Shown: piece by piece, positions 21,639 through 42,351 of the stretch | How positions within the stretch are numbered: the first letter of the stretch is position 1 | Layout: every line of letters starts with the position of its first letter | From: Paratrimastix pyriformis | Taxonomy: Eukaryota; Preaxostyla; Paratrimastigidae | DNA length: 64,000 bases | Direction of reading: 5' to 3' | Assembly (NCBI GenBank): GCA_027972325.1 | Contig: JAPMOS010000049.1 | Coordinates: 124,001 to 188,000, forward strand | The notes under the pieces: generated by a model | The model's input: only the letters and a program-made list of their open reading frames with translations | What the model was told of the DNA's origin: nothing | The model's database searches: none | Translations under genes and position numbers: made by a program

Positions 21639-24600
21639 ATGCACCACGCAACCCTCAAACAGAGCAACAAAAAGCACGCGGAAAAGGCGAATCCCGCGCG
21701 GACAGCCAAGGGACGCGTTCCGATCTCAGTTCAGAAGAATGGTCGGGCCATGGCGAATCTGACTAAGCTCCAGCGCCGGAACCAGCAAATGGCTCTCGTC
21801 AAGAACGCGCGCCTGAATTTGGCCATGCAACGCCGCTCTGGCGTCGACAACTCCCCCAAGATTGTGGTTTGTTTCACGGCATTTCCTTCCGGGCACATCC
21901 CGTTCACCCTTTCAGAGTGTCATTGGGCTGAATGATCAAGCGGACCTGCCTGCTTTCCGCGCCTCCTTGGACGCACACATTCAAACCACCGTCACTTTCG
22001 GTTCCTCAGTCATCCATGCTCGCATCTCCATGATCAAGCAAAACATGACCTTCGTCATTCCCCCACGCGATGACCTCGATGCATTATTGGATTCCGTCAA
22101 GGTCTGCCCGAATCTAGCCCTCTTGTTTTTGATTTAACCGCCGAATTCACCCCGGGGGACAGGTCGCCGACCTGGTGGTTCTGGTGGTCTCTGCCCGGGG
22201 CATAGCGGCACTCTCGGACGATTTCGATGCCGCCCGGCTGACCCCTGATATGGTTCCCGATGCCCACGGGGCCGAACTTCTTCGGCTCATGGACGCCATC
22301 GGGCTGCCCACCCCCATGGTGGTCCTGCAGGTCGGCATGACCCCGGGCACCAGAGACCCACTCACCACGCAACATTTTTTTGGGTTTGTCGGCTGGGTGT
22401 GCAGCACCTGGGTGAGGTGACGCCCCCCAAGAAGCAGGCCATCATCAAGAAGCTGGTCCTGGACTTCGCCACGGGCCACGTCATGGACGTCGCCAAGATG
22501 GCCCTCGACACGGTCCGCACACCAGCCATTTCCGATGCCCTTCAGTGTTCCACGGGCCGTGGGGATGGGCAAGGGGGGGGGGGGGGGGGGGGGGGGGGTT
22601 GATTCGATTTGCCGCTTGCCCAAATTCTGGCCTGCGTCAACTTCACCCCCCCCTCGTCCACCTGACCCCCCTGACCGCTGCAGGAGGTACCCCTGATCCT
22701 GCGCAACCTGGGCAACATGCTCCCCCGCAACATCAAGTGGCGCACGGTGCATCCCTACCTGCTGGTCGACCGGACGGCCTTCCAGCCCACCGCACCCGAT
22801 GCCGCACCCGCACCCGCACCCGCCGCAGCCGCAACCGCAACCGCAACCGCAGCGGCGGCCGAACCTCAGGTGGTCTGTGGCCCCAATGACGGGGGGTTGC
22901 TGGGCCTGGCGTCTGGATGAGTGGGATGGATGAGATGGATGGAATGGCTGTCTGTCTTGTGTCTGCTCACCGCTCCCGTCCCTTCTGTTTCGTTCGTCGT
23001 GTTCTCCTTCGGGGCAGGGCGAGCTGCGCGTGTGGGGCTACGTCCGGGCCCGCTGCATGTGCGCCAACCAGCTCGTGCACATCCCCGGCGTGGGCGACTT
23101 CCCCGTGACCCAGGTCGGCTCCCCCCCCCACCCCCCCCTCTTCTTCTTCGTCTTCTTCGTCTTCCTTCTTCTTCTTCCACCCACCACCACCCTGCCACCA
23201 CCACCACCCTGCCATCCATCCCTCCTCCCGAGCTGGGGACCTCACCCTGCCCCCCCCCCCCCCCCCACCCCCAATCCATAGATGGACCTGGCCATCAACC
23301 CCTACGAGAGCGACCACGTCAAGGTCCGTCGTCCTCCCCCACATTCCATCCCCCTCCCCTCAGCCCCCCTCCCTTGATGAGAGCGGCCTCGCGACCTTCC
23401 CGTCCTCTCCCCCGCAGCGTGAGTCGACGCTGCCCCGGGAGCCGCGGCCCCTGGGGGCCCCCGTGGAGACCCTCGACCGGACCTGCCCCAAGTGCCGCGA
23501 GTCCTTCCCGCCCGAGGCCACCCCCGACCCGCTGGCGGGCGAGCAGACCTGGCCCACCGACGAGGAGGTCGCCGCGGGCGACGGTCCGCCCCGCCCGGCT
23601 GGCCGTTTGGCGCGCTGATCGCGGGGGGCGTTGATGGGTCCCGCTGCCGGTTGGAATGGAGGCACCGACTGACTGGCGTTCTCCTCCTCGGCGTCATCAT
23701 CGTCCAGTCATCATCCAGTCATCCCATCATCATTCACCATTCGTCACCATCCCCATCCCACCCCCCAGCCGCGGCCCGTTCGGCCATCGATGAGCAGCAC
23801 GCCGCCTCGTTCGTCAAGCGGCGCCTCCCCGCAGGCGTCTCCGACTACCAGGCGGCCTGGATCCGTCCGCCACGCCACCCCCATCCATGCCCCCTCCATG
23901 CCCGTCCCTGCCCGTCCCTCGCTGGGGTTGGGATTTGGGTCTCCTGTTGGCTCTCCTGTTGGCTCTCTGCGGGGTGGATGCGGAAATGCCGATCGCTTAT
24001 GTATTCGTCCCCTCCCTTCATTGCCCGCATCGGGTTGCCCGTCGTGACTGTTTTTGGCGTCTGGGACAGCCGACGATATCTCCGATGGGGAGGCCGCCGC
24101 CGAGGGCGAGGAGGAAGGCGAGGACGATGACGAGGAGGCCGGTGCCATGAAGGCAGAGGCAGAGGGCGAGGAGGAGGAGGAGGGCGGCCGGCTGGCGATC
24201 GAGGGCAAGCCCGACGGCATGGGCTGGGGCCGCGAGGGAACCGATGAGGGTCCGCCGCCGCCGCCGCCGCCACCCCCAGCCCATCCTCATCTGCCCTGCC
24301 GCCATGCCCCGTCATCCCCTTCCCCCTTCCCCCATCCTGGTGTAGCGCTCACCCCAATCTCCCCATCGGGCCATGCGACTGCCCTGTGTTGCCCCTTGTG
24401 CTGCTGCGGCTGTTGTTGTTGTTGTTGTTGTTGTTGTTGTGGGCAGTTCCCGACGATGCCGACGACAACGCCTCCATGCGGGCCCCCACCGAGGACACCG
24501 GCCCCACCGAGGTCGCTCCCCCACTCCGTCTCTATCCACCCCCACCCCCACCCGTCGTCTCCATCCCCCCCGTCGTCTCCATCACCCGGCCTCCCCCCCC

Positions 24601-24995
24601 CCCCCCCCCCCCCCCCCCGTCCCGTCCCGTCCCGTCCCCGTCCCCGTCCCGTCCCCCGTCCCGTCCCCCGTCCCGTCCCCCGTCCCGTCCCCCGTCCCGT
24701 CCCCCGTCCCGTCCCGTCCCCCGTCCCGTCCCCGTCCCCGTCCCGTCCCCGTCTCCCTCCATGGGGTCCGCTTCACCAACGTGCGGTGTCACCGGGTGTC
24801 CGCAGGAGGACCGGCGGCGGCTTGTGGAGATGGCCCGGGACGAGGTCGAGTTCCCCGACGAGGTGGACACCCCTGGACACACCCGCCCGGGACCGCTTCC
24901 TCAAGTACCGCGGCCTGAAGTCCTTCCGGACCAGCCCCTGGGACCCCAAGGAGTCCCTGCCCCGCGAGTACGCCAGCAGTCTGCTTTGCCCCCCC

Positions 24996-25026
<31 letters not shown>

Positions 25027-26693
25027 ACATCTTCAGCTCTGCGCCAATGGGCACATCGTCCTGCCATCATCATCATTATCATCAGATCATCAGATCATCA
25101 GATCATCAATCAGTCGTCATCATCCGATCATATCACCAATCAGTCGTCATCATTCATTCACAGCAGCAGCATCCACAAGCCGCCACTCCTCAAACGCCCA
25201 TCGGCCCTGGTCGCCCCAACCTCATCCACTCATACCCCACCCCACCCTCCACCCCTCCCTCCCCCTCTCTCTCCCCCCCCCCCCCCCCCCACCTTCCCCC
25301 CAGTCTACCAGTTCGCCAACCTGAGCCACACCATGAAGCGGGCCCTGGGCGAGTGCTCCCCCAACCGCCGGCTGACCTTTGCCGCCCCCGCCCAGGAGGC
25401 AGCCACCGGGGCCATGGCCCTCGACGCCCCCGCCCCGCCCGTCTCGGCCTCAGTCGCCGAGGCCCACGGTCCGCGACCCGCGACATGTTCATGGTGATGG
25501 CGATGTTGTTGTTGTTTTGACCTGCTGTCTGTGGTCACCACACAGACAATTTTTTTTTTTTCAGTGTCCCATAATTGTATCGGCGCCCCAGCTGCCTGAA
25601 GGGGGCAGCCGCGCTGTTTTGCGGGTTGAATCAAGAAGCAAAGCTTTTTAGTACCGGGTCGGAGCCAAATCAAACGGCACTCATCCGTAGTAGGGCTTTG
25701 TTAGAGCGATCCTGCAATGCTCTCCACGCTGTTTGGGGTAACATCCACCCCACTCCGCACTATTTTTTGCATGCAACATTTTCTTCCTGTTTTTTGGCGC
25801 CACCAATCTCCTCGCCTGATTCGGGCGCTTGGCGGGGCAGCGCGACACAGTTTGTGCTCTTCGTCAGCAGACTTGTTTTTGATGCCGGTCTTGGTCTTGG
25901 GGGGGGGGGGGGGGGGCAGTCCAGCAGGACATCAGGTCTTTATCGACCTGGGCGTGGATTGACATGGGAACACATGACGTGGGCAGTGAGTGACCTCTTC
26001 TTCTTCTGCACCCCCGAGAGGTGAACCTCTCTCGAACCTGGGTGCGGACGTCTGTGTGTTCTGCATGGCCTGGCTGAGTGGAGCGAGTGGCGAGGTTCGG
26101 GGAGCGGCGCGTCTGGGCACAAAATTTAACGCGTTTTGCGAAAAAAACTAACCCGGCCAACCTCTCCCATCCACCCACCCCTCCCTCACCCCAGAGCGAA
26201 CCCTGCAGCTGCTGCACCCGGTGGGCGACGACGACCATCCGCGCCCCTACCCGGGCCGCCCCGGGCACTACGTGTGCCTCCACCTGCAGGGCTTCCCGGC
26301 CGCCAAGCACGCCGAGTGGCAGGCCGCCCAGGCGGCCGGCAAGGGCCTGGTCGTGGTGGCCTGCGGGATGCTCCGCTACGAGCAGTGCGTCTCGGTGGGC
26401 CACTTCCTGGTCACCAAGCACCCCACTTTCGCCGACCCCGTCCAGAGCAAGGTCCGGTACCCCCTCCTTCCCTCCACCTTCCCCCCTGCGGCAATCGGCC
26501 CCGTTGCTGACCCGATGTGCCTTGGTGGGTGCTCTCCCGGCTGGCTGCAGGACACGCTGATCTTCCACGCGGGCTGGCGGCGGCTGCTGTGCAACCCGAT
26601 CTTCTCGGCCTTCTCCAGCGCCTGCGCCAAGGGCAAGTACGAGCGGTTCCTCCAGGTCCGGCGGCCCTCCTCCTCCTCCTCCTCCTCCTCCTC

Positions 26694-26728
<35 letters not shown>

Positions 26729-29700
26729 TTCTGTCACCACAATACAGTGCTCTCTCCCTTCCTCCGTGTGCCAATCATCATCACCATCATCCGATCGTCC
26801 GTTGGCTTCCCTCTCCCTCCCAGCCGGATCGGCTGACGCTGGCCTCGATCTATGCGCCCATCATGTACGGCCCCGCCCCGCTGCTCATCTTCCGCAACGA
26901 CGCCACCCCGCCGGTCCGCACCCGCTCCATCGCCCTCCTTGCCCCCCCCCCCCCCCCCCCCCCCCCCTGCCGTACCCAGCCCCAGGGTCCGCCCCGGGCT
27001 TTCCGAGCCGCTCCTGACGATCGGACGGGATGGGATGCTGACCACTCGGGTAATGCAGGCGGGCTGGCCACCGGCTCGTGGCGACGGGCTCGCTGCTCCG
27101 GTTCAGCCCCAACCACATCATCCTCAAGCGGATCCTGCTCACCGGGTACCCCGTCAAGATCCACAAGCGCACCGCCGTCGTCCGGTACATGTTCTTCAAC
27201 CCCGGTCCGCCCCCAGACCTGCCTCCATGACCCCCAGCCAGCATGCCCAGACCCCCCCCCCCTGCCGTCTCCGACCCCAACCAACTGAGGATGTTTGACC
27301 CCATCCCCCCGCGCGCGCAGAGGATATCCGATGGTTCAAGCCTGTGGAGCTCTGGACCAAGCACGGCCGCTCAGGCCGCATCAAGGAGCCCATCGGTCCG
27401 CGCAGCCCTCACCCCACCCCTGGCCTGTCCCTCCCCCACGCCTTTTGCCGTCGTTACCCAGGTGCTCACCGTCCCTCCCGCCACCACCCCCGCCCAGGCA
27501 CCCACGGGCACATGAAGGCCGTCTTCGACTCGCCCCTGACCCAGGCCGACACGGTGTGCATGTCCCTCTACAAGCGGATCTTCCCCAAGTGGCACACGAC
27601 CCGCGTCCTGACCACCCCCACCGCCTCCACCCCCCTGGTGCCCCTGGCCGGGCGCCGGGCCAAGAAGACCCGCTTCCTCACGGCTCGCGGCGAGAAGACC
27701 GGTGGAGCGCCCACGCCGGCATCCCGCAACCCGCAGGGCTTCGCCCCCAGGTGAGGCGTGCTCCGGCCGACTTTTTCTTTTTTCTCCCGCGGCTCGGAAC
27801 AGATCGCGATTGAGTTTTTCGTGTCTCGTTCTTCCTCGAAATCGATGAAAGGAGTGAAATGGGAATGGAGGATGGAGAAAGTTGGATGATTGGATGATGG
27901 GGAATCGATCGGAGCCTCCCGGGCCTGGTGGACTCCCCGACTGGCTGAGCTATGGCGAGCCAAGATGGCCCAGAGGCGGGGTCCTGGGGCAAAGACGGCG
28001 CGCAGTGCCTTCAGGCGGGAGGCCCGCGCAGCCCGGAATGACATGATGGCTGAGTTCCGCCTCTCTGGGGAGCGCTCATGGTGGACCCTCACCCGACTCC
28101 TGGGGGAGGACCAAGTCAACGGTGGAGACCCTGGCCAGGAGATTGGAGGGGGCGTTAAGGCCCTCACGGCCCATTTCCGTCAGGTCGGCAAGCTGCCGCC
28201 CGAGTCGGATCCCCCCCCGCCTCCCCTCAGCCTCGAGTTTGAGCCCCCGCCTGCGGACCGCAAGGCAACCGAGACGATGGATAGGCCACTCTCCCAGGAG
28301 GAAGTTGAGATGGCTCTCGGAGCACTGCGGAGCGGTGGGGCCCCGGGGCCCGATGGTATCCCTCCACTGTTCCTGAAGCGAGCGGGCTCAACGTTTACAG
28401 AGGCCCTCTGCCTGCTGTTCCAGCTTGCCTGGCGATGGAGCCTCTGGCCTCAGCAATGGCGCCTCTCCCATCTGGTCCCGGTCTACAAGAACAAGGGTGA
28501 CAGGCACCAAGAATCATCGTACAGACCCATTGCCCTACTGCCGGTGGCCTCCAAGGTCTTGGCGTTGGCCCTGGACCGGCGGCTGCGTTTCTTCATGGAG
28601 CCGAGCCTTTGCGACGAGCAAGGAGGCTTCCGGAAAAACTTCTCAGCTGTACAACAAATCGTTGCCCTGAAGCAGATCGTGGCCCTCCGCCGCAAGGCCA
28701 AGAAGAGCACGTACGCCGCCTTTCTCGATATAAAGGCGGCGTACGACACCGTCAGCCGGCCGACCTTGTGGGCGATCATGAGAGCGCGGGGTTGCAGGGG
28801 ATGCCTCATGCTCCTGCTGACGGCCATGTACAGTACAACCGAGGCAGCGGTCGTGGTGCGAGGCATGCGGGGGCCCATCTTTCAAGTCGAACGGGGCCTC
28901 CGTCAGGGGTGCCCTGCGTCCCCAGGCCTTTACCTGTTCTTCATTGATGGCCTCATCAGGAGACTCCGGGCACTGAACCTTGGCGTCCAGGTGCCAGGGC
29001 GGAGGGAGCGCATTCCCGGGCTCCTCTTTGCGGATGATGTGTCCGTCTTGGCCGAGAGCCCCGAGGAACTCCAGCAGGCCCTGGACGAGTGCGGGCGGTG
29101 GCCCTGGAGAGCCCTGGAGAGCGCTTTGAGTGGTCACCCGACAAGTGTCGTGCAATGGTCTTCGAGTGCTGGGCGGCCAGGCGCAGGAAGGAGTCGGCCA
29201 ACGACAAGCAGGCTGCGGGCGAGCAGAAGCCGTGGTCAGTGAGCCTTAGCGGCAGGGAGATGACGCAGACCCGGAGCTTCCGCTTCCTGGGGGCGGAGCT
29301 TGAGGACGATGCGAGCACGAAGGCCTACACGAGTGGCCGTGTCCGGGCGGCCTGCGCGATGAGGGGCTCCATCAGCCGGCTGTTGGGCAGGGTGGGTGCT
29401 CTCCCTCCGAGGCTGCTCGGAGCACTGTGGCGCACCTTTGGCCTCCCGAGGTTGCTCTGGGCTGCGGCAGCTTTCCCTAATCTGCGCGACAAGAAGGCGG
29501 AGCGGGCCATGGATACGGTGCAGCGCATCTTCGCCTGTTTTGCCCTCCAGTGCATGGGACAAGCATCGTCTGCCGCTGTCGAGGCGGACCTGGGGCTGAC
29601 ACCGGTCGCTGCTTTGCGGGCCCAGGAGGTCATGATCGAGTGGGGCCGGATCAAGCTGCTGCCGCAGGGCCGCCTCGTCCGTGAGCTGGTGGAGCTGGGC

Positions 29701-30694
29701 GAGAAGCTCCCAGAGACAAGGGAGGGGCACCAGCGCATTGGCGAATGGGCCGGTGCCGCCGAGGCGGTCCTGAGGGACTATGGCCTGGGCAGAGGGGCCC
29801 GGCCTGGAGACGAGACGATCCGGTCCATTGGCATTGCCGCCTGGAAGGACATGGTCCGGAAGAAGGTGCGTGAGCACGTCGAGGCCCAGTGGCGCGCGAA
29901 GGTGGAGGATGCCCACTCACACCCGAGGCTGGCGCTCCTGCGGCAGGTCAAGCAGGACTATGGCCGCAGCGAGGCCTACCTGGACGACATGAGCCCGGCT
30001 GGGCGCCGAATTGCGGCCCAACTGCGCGCAGGGATGTACCTCGATGGTGAGTTCCTCCGAACCTGGAAGGGCAGACCTGAGGCGGAGCGCGGAGGAGCCT
30101 GCGTGTGCTGCAGCGCGGGACCGCTCGAGGATGCCCAGCACATCATCCAGCAGTGCCCCGCCTATGAGGAGTTGCGCAAGAAGGCCTGGGACCGCCTCCA
30201 TGCCGCTTTGGGGGCCCCGGACTGGGCCCGGCTGGAGGCCCTGGGCGCCGACAAGTGGCAGATCATGATCGGGAGGCCTGCGGCAGGCTGGGGACGGCCG
30301 ACCATCGGGGCCGTCAACAGGATTGCGGGGGACTTCCTGGCTCAGGCCCATGCGCTCCGGCTTCAACTGCCTCGGGAGCGTCGGGCAGGACCACCGCCAG
30401 TGGCCAGCGAGCGGGGGGCCCGGCGGGAGGCTACGTCGCGGCGACGGAGACGGCTGCCTGCTGTGCCCATCCAGCAGACTAGTGGCCACCACAACGAGGC
30501 CTCCTCTACATAACAATGGACTGAACCCCTCTCCTTTGCGACGGCAGCGTCAGGCTCGCCGGATGGGCTCGTCCTCAAAACCTGCAGGGAGGGGGGTGGG
30601 GTCTCAGGTCGCTGCTCTTCCCGTCTCCTTCTCTTCCTGCTTTGCTTTCGCCAGGATGGCGGCACTGCCCAAGCGGGACTACATCTGGGCCTGA
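21639..30694 (+). CDS. TSR1: TSR1, pre-40S ribosome biogenesis factor (20 exons)
   Basis: Cytosolic/nucleolar factor for late pre-40S maturation, a GTPase-like protein related to BMS1. It starts [19 protein letters not shown], the usual basic TSR1 N-terminus. Family signatures: [12 protein letters not shown] (22166), [20 protein letters not shown] (22702), [13 protein letters not shown] (~23530), SDYQAAWI (~23840), [10 protein letters not shown] (~24845), [17 protein letters not shown] (~24903), IFHAGWRRL (~26560), [20 protein letters not shown] (27180/27321) and GTHGHMK (27498). Exons: 21639-21866, 21916-22101, 22163-22330, 22405-22512, 22684-22872, 23018-23113, 23282-23323, 23418-23583, 23769-23864, 24070-24249, 24447-24511, 24806-24978, 25304-25468, 26195-26451, 26551-26655, 26824-26913, 27059-27204, 27321-27395, 27498-27750, probably 30655-30694. 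Without the last exon it stops at 27754. The conserved frame shifts near 24870, and the 26913/27059 phase does not match. About 942 residues. Confidence 0.92.
24591..24755. repeat. Poly-C plus CCCGTCCCGTC repeat in a TSR1 intron
   Basis: A poly-C run (24594-24618) is followed by many CCCGT / CCCCCGT pentamer-hexamer units, inside intron 24512-24805. Confidence 0.9.
27751..30654 (+). other. TSR1: Last TSR1 intron hosting a LINE
   Basis: The penultimate exon ends CCCCCAG before GTGAGG at 27751. At 30654 a pyrimidine-rich tract ends TTTCGCCAG, and joining gives [17 protein letters not shown]-stop with matching phase (AG|G). Almost the whole 2.9-kb interval is a LINE. Direct read-through would end the protein at the TGA 27752-27754 instead, so both readings are possible. 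Confidence 0.55.
27890..30513 (+). mobile_element. Non-LTR retrotransposon (LINE), 5'-truncated, reverse transcriptase ORF with one frame change
   Basis: Reverse transcriptase motifs in order: [15 protein letters not shown] (~28340), [17 protein letters not shown] (28495-28545), [11 protein letters not shown] (~28720), [19 protein letters not shown] (~28900) and the catalytic FADD (29027-29038). A C-terminal CxxC-H-C knuckle (CVCC...HIIQQC, ~30100-30155) is typical of LINE ORF2. No apurinic endonuclease domain is present upstream, so the copy is 5'-truncated. The open frame 27890-29242 and the following one (29089-30513) differ by one frame around 29090-29110, next to a 10-bp direct repeat CCCTGGAGAG. 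The rest of the coding sequence is open, so the copy is fairly young. Codon use is less extreme in GC than the neighbours. Neither a poly-A tail nor target-site duplication could be fixed by eye; 5' and 3' limits are approximate. Confidence 0.9.
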
Positions 30695-30872
30695 CGCTGG
30701 GCCTCAAGCGCTGAAGTGGCTGGGGATGAGGTGATATTTTGTGAAATCGGGTTGGGAAATGGGGGAAATGGGAGTAAAACCTTTTGTGAACTCTTCTCGA
30801 TTGCGATTATCTAGTTAGCCTCCTACGAGGCTGCATTAACACGAGACTGACTGACTGACTGGAGGTGAAAAC
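30695..30872. other. Short intergenic region between TSR1 and the TMF-like gene
   Basis: G/A-rich, lower GC than the genes, containing a CTGA tandem (30847-30861). No coding signal. It must contain the TSR1 polyadenylation site and the TMF promoter, which makes the spacing tight. Confidence 0.4.
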
Positions 30873-39838
<8,966 letters not shown>

Positions 39839-40208
39839 GGGCCTCTTCTTCCGACATGCCGTTTTTTGTGGATGATTGGCGTTTCAAAATTCCTGCAACT
39901 CGACCCACTCCTGCGCCAGCCCCAGCACCTTGTCGAGCGTGCGTCTTCTGACAAATCAGGCGGGAAGGCGGCGGGTCAAGCGACCGGGATCTTCCCACGC
40001 GGCGCCTGTTCAGTTGTCAAGCAGCTCGATGCACCAGACGCACCCTCCTCACCCCCTCCCTCCATTCCTAGTATGTATCGGACGTTGTCTTGAAAGCAGC
40101 GGCTCCGCCGAGAAAAACACGGGCCGACGAGAGAACATTATCCATATATCAAAATACAGGGGGTGGGGGGGTGGGGAGGAGGAAGATTGGGCACCCAAGG
40201 GGCCGGCC
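39839..40208. other. Convergent intergenic region between TMF-like and DUF1015 genes
   Basis: The two genes end 370 nt apart. Moderately AT-rich, with a G-rich tract (40158-40190). No gene seen; it should hold both polyadenylation sites. Confidence 0.6.
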
Positions 40209-41719
40209 TCACATGGGCAGGATGGCGCGGCACTCGTAGTAGAAGCGCTTCTCATCGGCGTGGCCCATGGAGAAGGTCTTCCGGGGAAGGACGCCGTTCT
40301 GGATGACGGTCGGGAAGAGGTCGTGCTTGGACATGGGCGGCAGGTAGAAGCTGCAGTTGTGCGGCTGGGAGCCCAGGGTCTTGATGACCTCGTCCCCGTG
40401 GACGTAGTCAATGTTCTTGGCGCCCTTCTTGGCGATGAAGGCGTCCAGGTGGGCCTGCAGGGCGCCCACGGGCAGGTGGGCATCACCCCGGGGCAGCCGG
40501 AGCACCTTCACGCCCTCCGCGTCGCAGAAGCCCACCGCGTGGTGCGGGCCGTCTGTGGTGGGAAGAAGGGAAAGAAGTGAGCGGAGGGGCACTGGGGTGG
40601 TGGTGCAGGGGGAAGGTGGCAGGGAATGGAACGGACGCTGCAGGGCGGAGGCGTTCACCTCGTGGATCATGGCCTCGAAGGAAGCCGCCGGGGTGATGGT
40701 CATCTCGGGGCCATAGTGGGCCTGCATATCGGCCAGGATGGGGGTCGAGACCTCGAACAGCACCCGGTGGATGGGCTCGAACTCGATGCCCTCGTCGTAC
40801 AGGTTGCAGATCTCCACCAGGGCGTACCGGGCCGGGTGGGTGGCCATCAGGTGGGCCAGCTCCTCCGGGGTGTGGCAGGCCTCCTTGAGGTCGGTCCAGC
40901 GCTTCTTGGCGGTGGCCAGGGAGTGGTTGCCGTCGCCAATGGCGTACGTCAGGAGGGGAACCTCGGCCCCAACGTGGTACTTGGCCTGGAAGGCGGCCGG
41001 ATCGGAAAGCTGGGTCAGGGCGGCCTCGATTGCGGAGTAGGCCGAGGCGGGGACACGGTAACCCGTGAGATGGCCAGAGTTCTGGGGGGGAAAAAAGTGG
41101 TTTTGTTTTGTCGTGAGGGTCGGTTCAAAAAGACCTGCATCAGTTCAACATCATAGAGCTTCTCCATCGAAGCCTTCTGGGCGCCCAGGGGCTCAATCAG
41201 CATCCGCTTCGGATCGTCGATGAGGACCATAATGTGGGGAGACTCAATGGGAGCCTCGAGACGAACGCGAAGTCTTGGGGGAATACGAGCAACAATAGTC
41301 CCCTCAGTCGGGCGGATGGGGCTGGAAACGCTGTTGCGAGGGCCGCTGCGCATATATTCGTAGCCTTCCAGGTCCATCGCCACCATCAGACCACGGCGGC
41401 ACGGGTGCACGCGGGTCTTACGCTCAATGTAAACCATCCCATCAACTTCGTCGAAGACACCCTCGCGGAGGTACTTGCGCATGGATTCGTGAATCTTGGG
41501 AATCATGGCATGCTCCTCAGGCTTATCCAGGTAGAGCTCAGGCAGAACCATGTGAAGCATGGAAGGAGACTCGCCCACCTCACGAGCGACAGCATTCCAA
41601 TATTCAGGCTCGCTAGTGTACTGGTCGCAGGCAACAACAGCCCACTTCGCCTGGAATTCGGGCTTGGGCAACAGGATCTTGGGGCATTTCAGGTGGAAGC
41701 GCTCAAGGAAGGAAGCCAT
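40209..41719 (-). CDS. DUF1015 family protein (bacterial-type), 3 exons
   Basis: Exons on the minus strand: 41719-41135, 41081-40637, 40552-40209; phases agree and give 457 residues. It matches the DUF1015 proteins common in Firmicutes: LLPKPEFQAKWAVVACDQYT near the N-terminus, SEPEYW, LYLDKPEE, a middle block TEGTIVARIPPRLRVR, PHIMVLIDDPKRMLIEPLG, then AIGDGNHSLATAKKRW, the family's DG-H loop. Biochemical function is unknown. Introns are of the local type (GTCTT...AG and GTCCG...AG) and GC matches the neighbours, so this is a resident gene rather than contamination. A bacterial origin by transfer is an inference from the family's known distribution. ATG at 41719 is the only sensible start. 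Confidence 0.88.
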
Positions 41720-42129
41720 TCGAGTTGAGAATGTGTCGAAAAGGACTCTCTGACCCTCGGAGGCCTTTGCTATCCCGTGAACTTTGGCGTGTCAAGTCCA
41801 TTTCCAAAAATGCCTTCTTTCAGTTTCTCCATCGAGATCCCATCTTTTTTTGATCTTTGATCTTCCCTCCTTTCACGCCGATTTCACTGGCTTCAACTGA
41901 CCAACATTCATCTCTTTCCCCTCTTCTGCCGTGGGGTCGTCTTTTGCGGGGTCCATCGATGGCCAGTTGCATATCTTACCGCCGAAAAAATGCTGGATGT
42001 AAGGCAGCTGCTTTCTGTTCATCCATCATTTCCAGCACATTGATCTAGCCGAACTGAACGCCCCAGCCGTTGTTTCTCGCGAAGATCCCTCCCCCCTTTT
42101 TCCTTATCTTCCACTTGTTGCTTTTGTGA

Positions 42130-42172
<43 letters not shown>

Positions 42173-42351
42173 ACCACCACCACCACCGGGGCACCCCTTC
42201 TCCCGAATGGAGGACAGGAAATCAAGCTCATAGCGCATCTTTAAAAAGTGCACTGCTCAAAAAAATTAATAAATTTGAATTTTAATGGGTCGTTTTGTCG
42301 TAAGGGCATACAAGAACAGCATCACGGATCAATATCAACCGCCGCAGTGCC
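41720..42351. other. Intergenic region with a 40-nt poly-C run
   Basis: Lies upstream of the DUF1015 gene and downstream of the first kinase. It contains exactly four ten-base blocks of C (42131-42170), then ACC triplets, then an AT-rich stretch (42240-42300) with CTCAAAAAAATTAATAAATT near the 3' end of the kinase gene. No coding signal. Confidence 0.6.
42131..42170. repeat. 40-nt poly-C homopolymer
   Basis: Uninterrupted C on the + strand, followed by (ACC)n. It is the longest homopolymer in the window and lies in a gap rather than an intron. Confidence 0.95.

Noticed and set aside
29236-29916. Minus-strand open frame overlapping the LINE
   Set aside because: Antisense of the reverse-transcriptase reading frame, which has clear RT and zinc-knuckle motifs on the plus strand.
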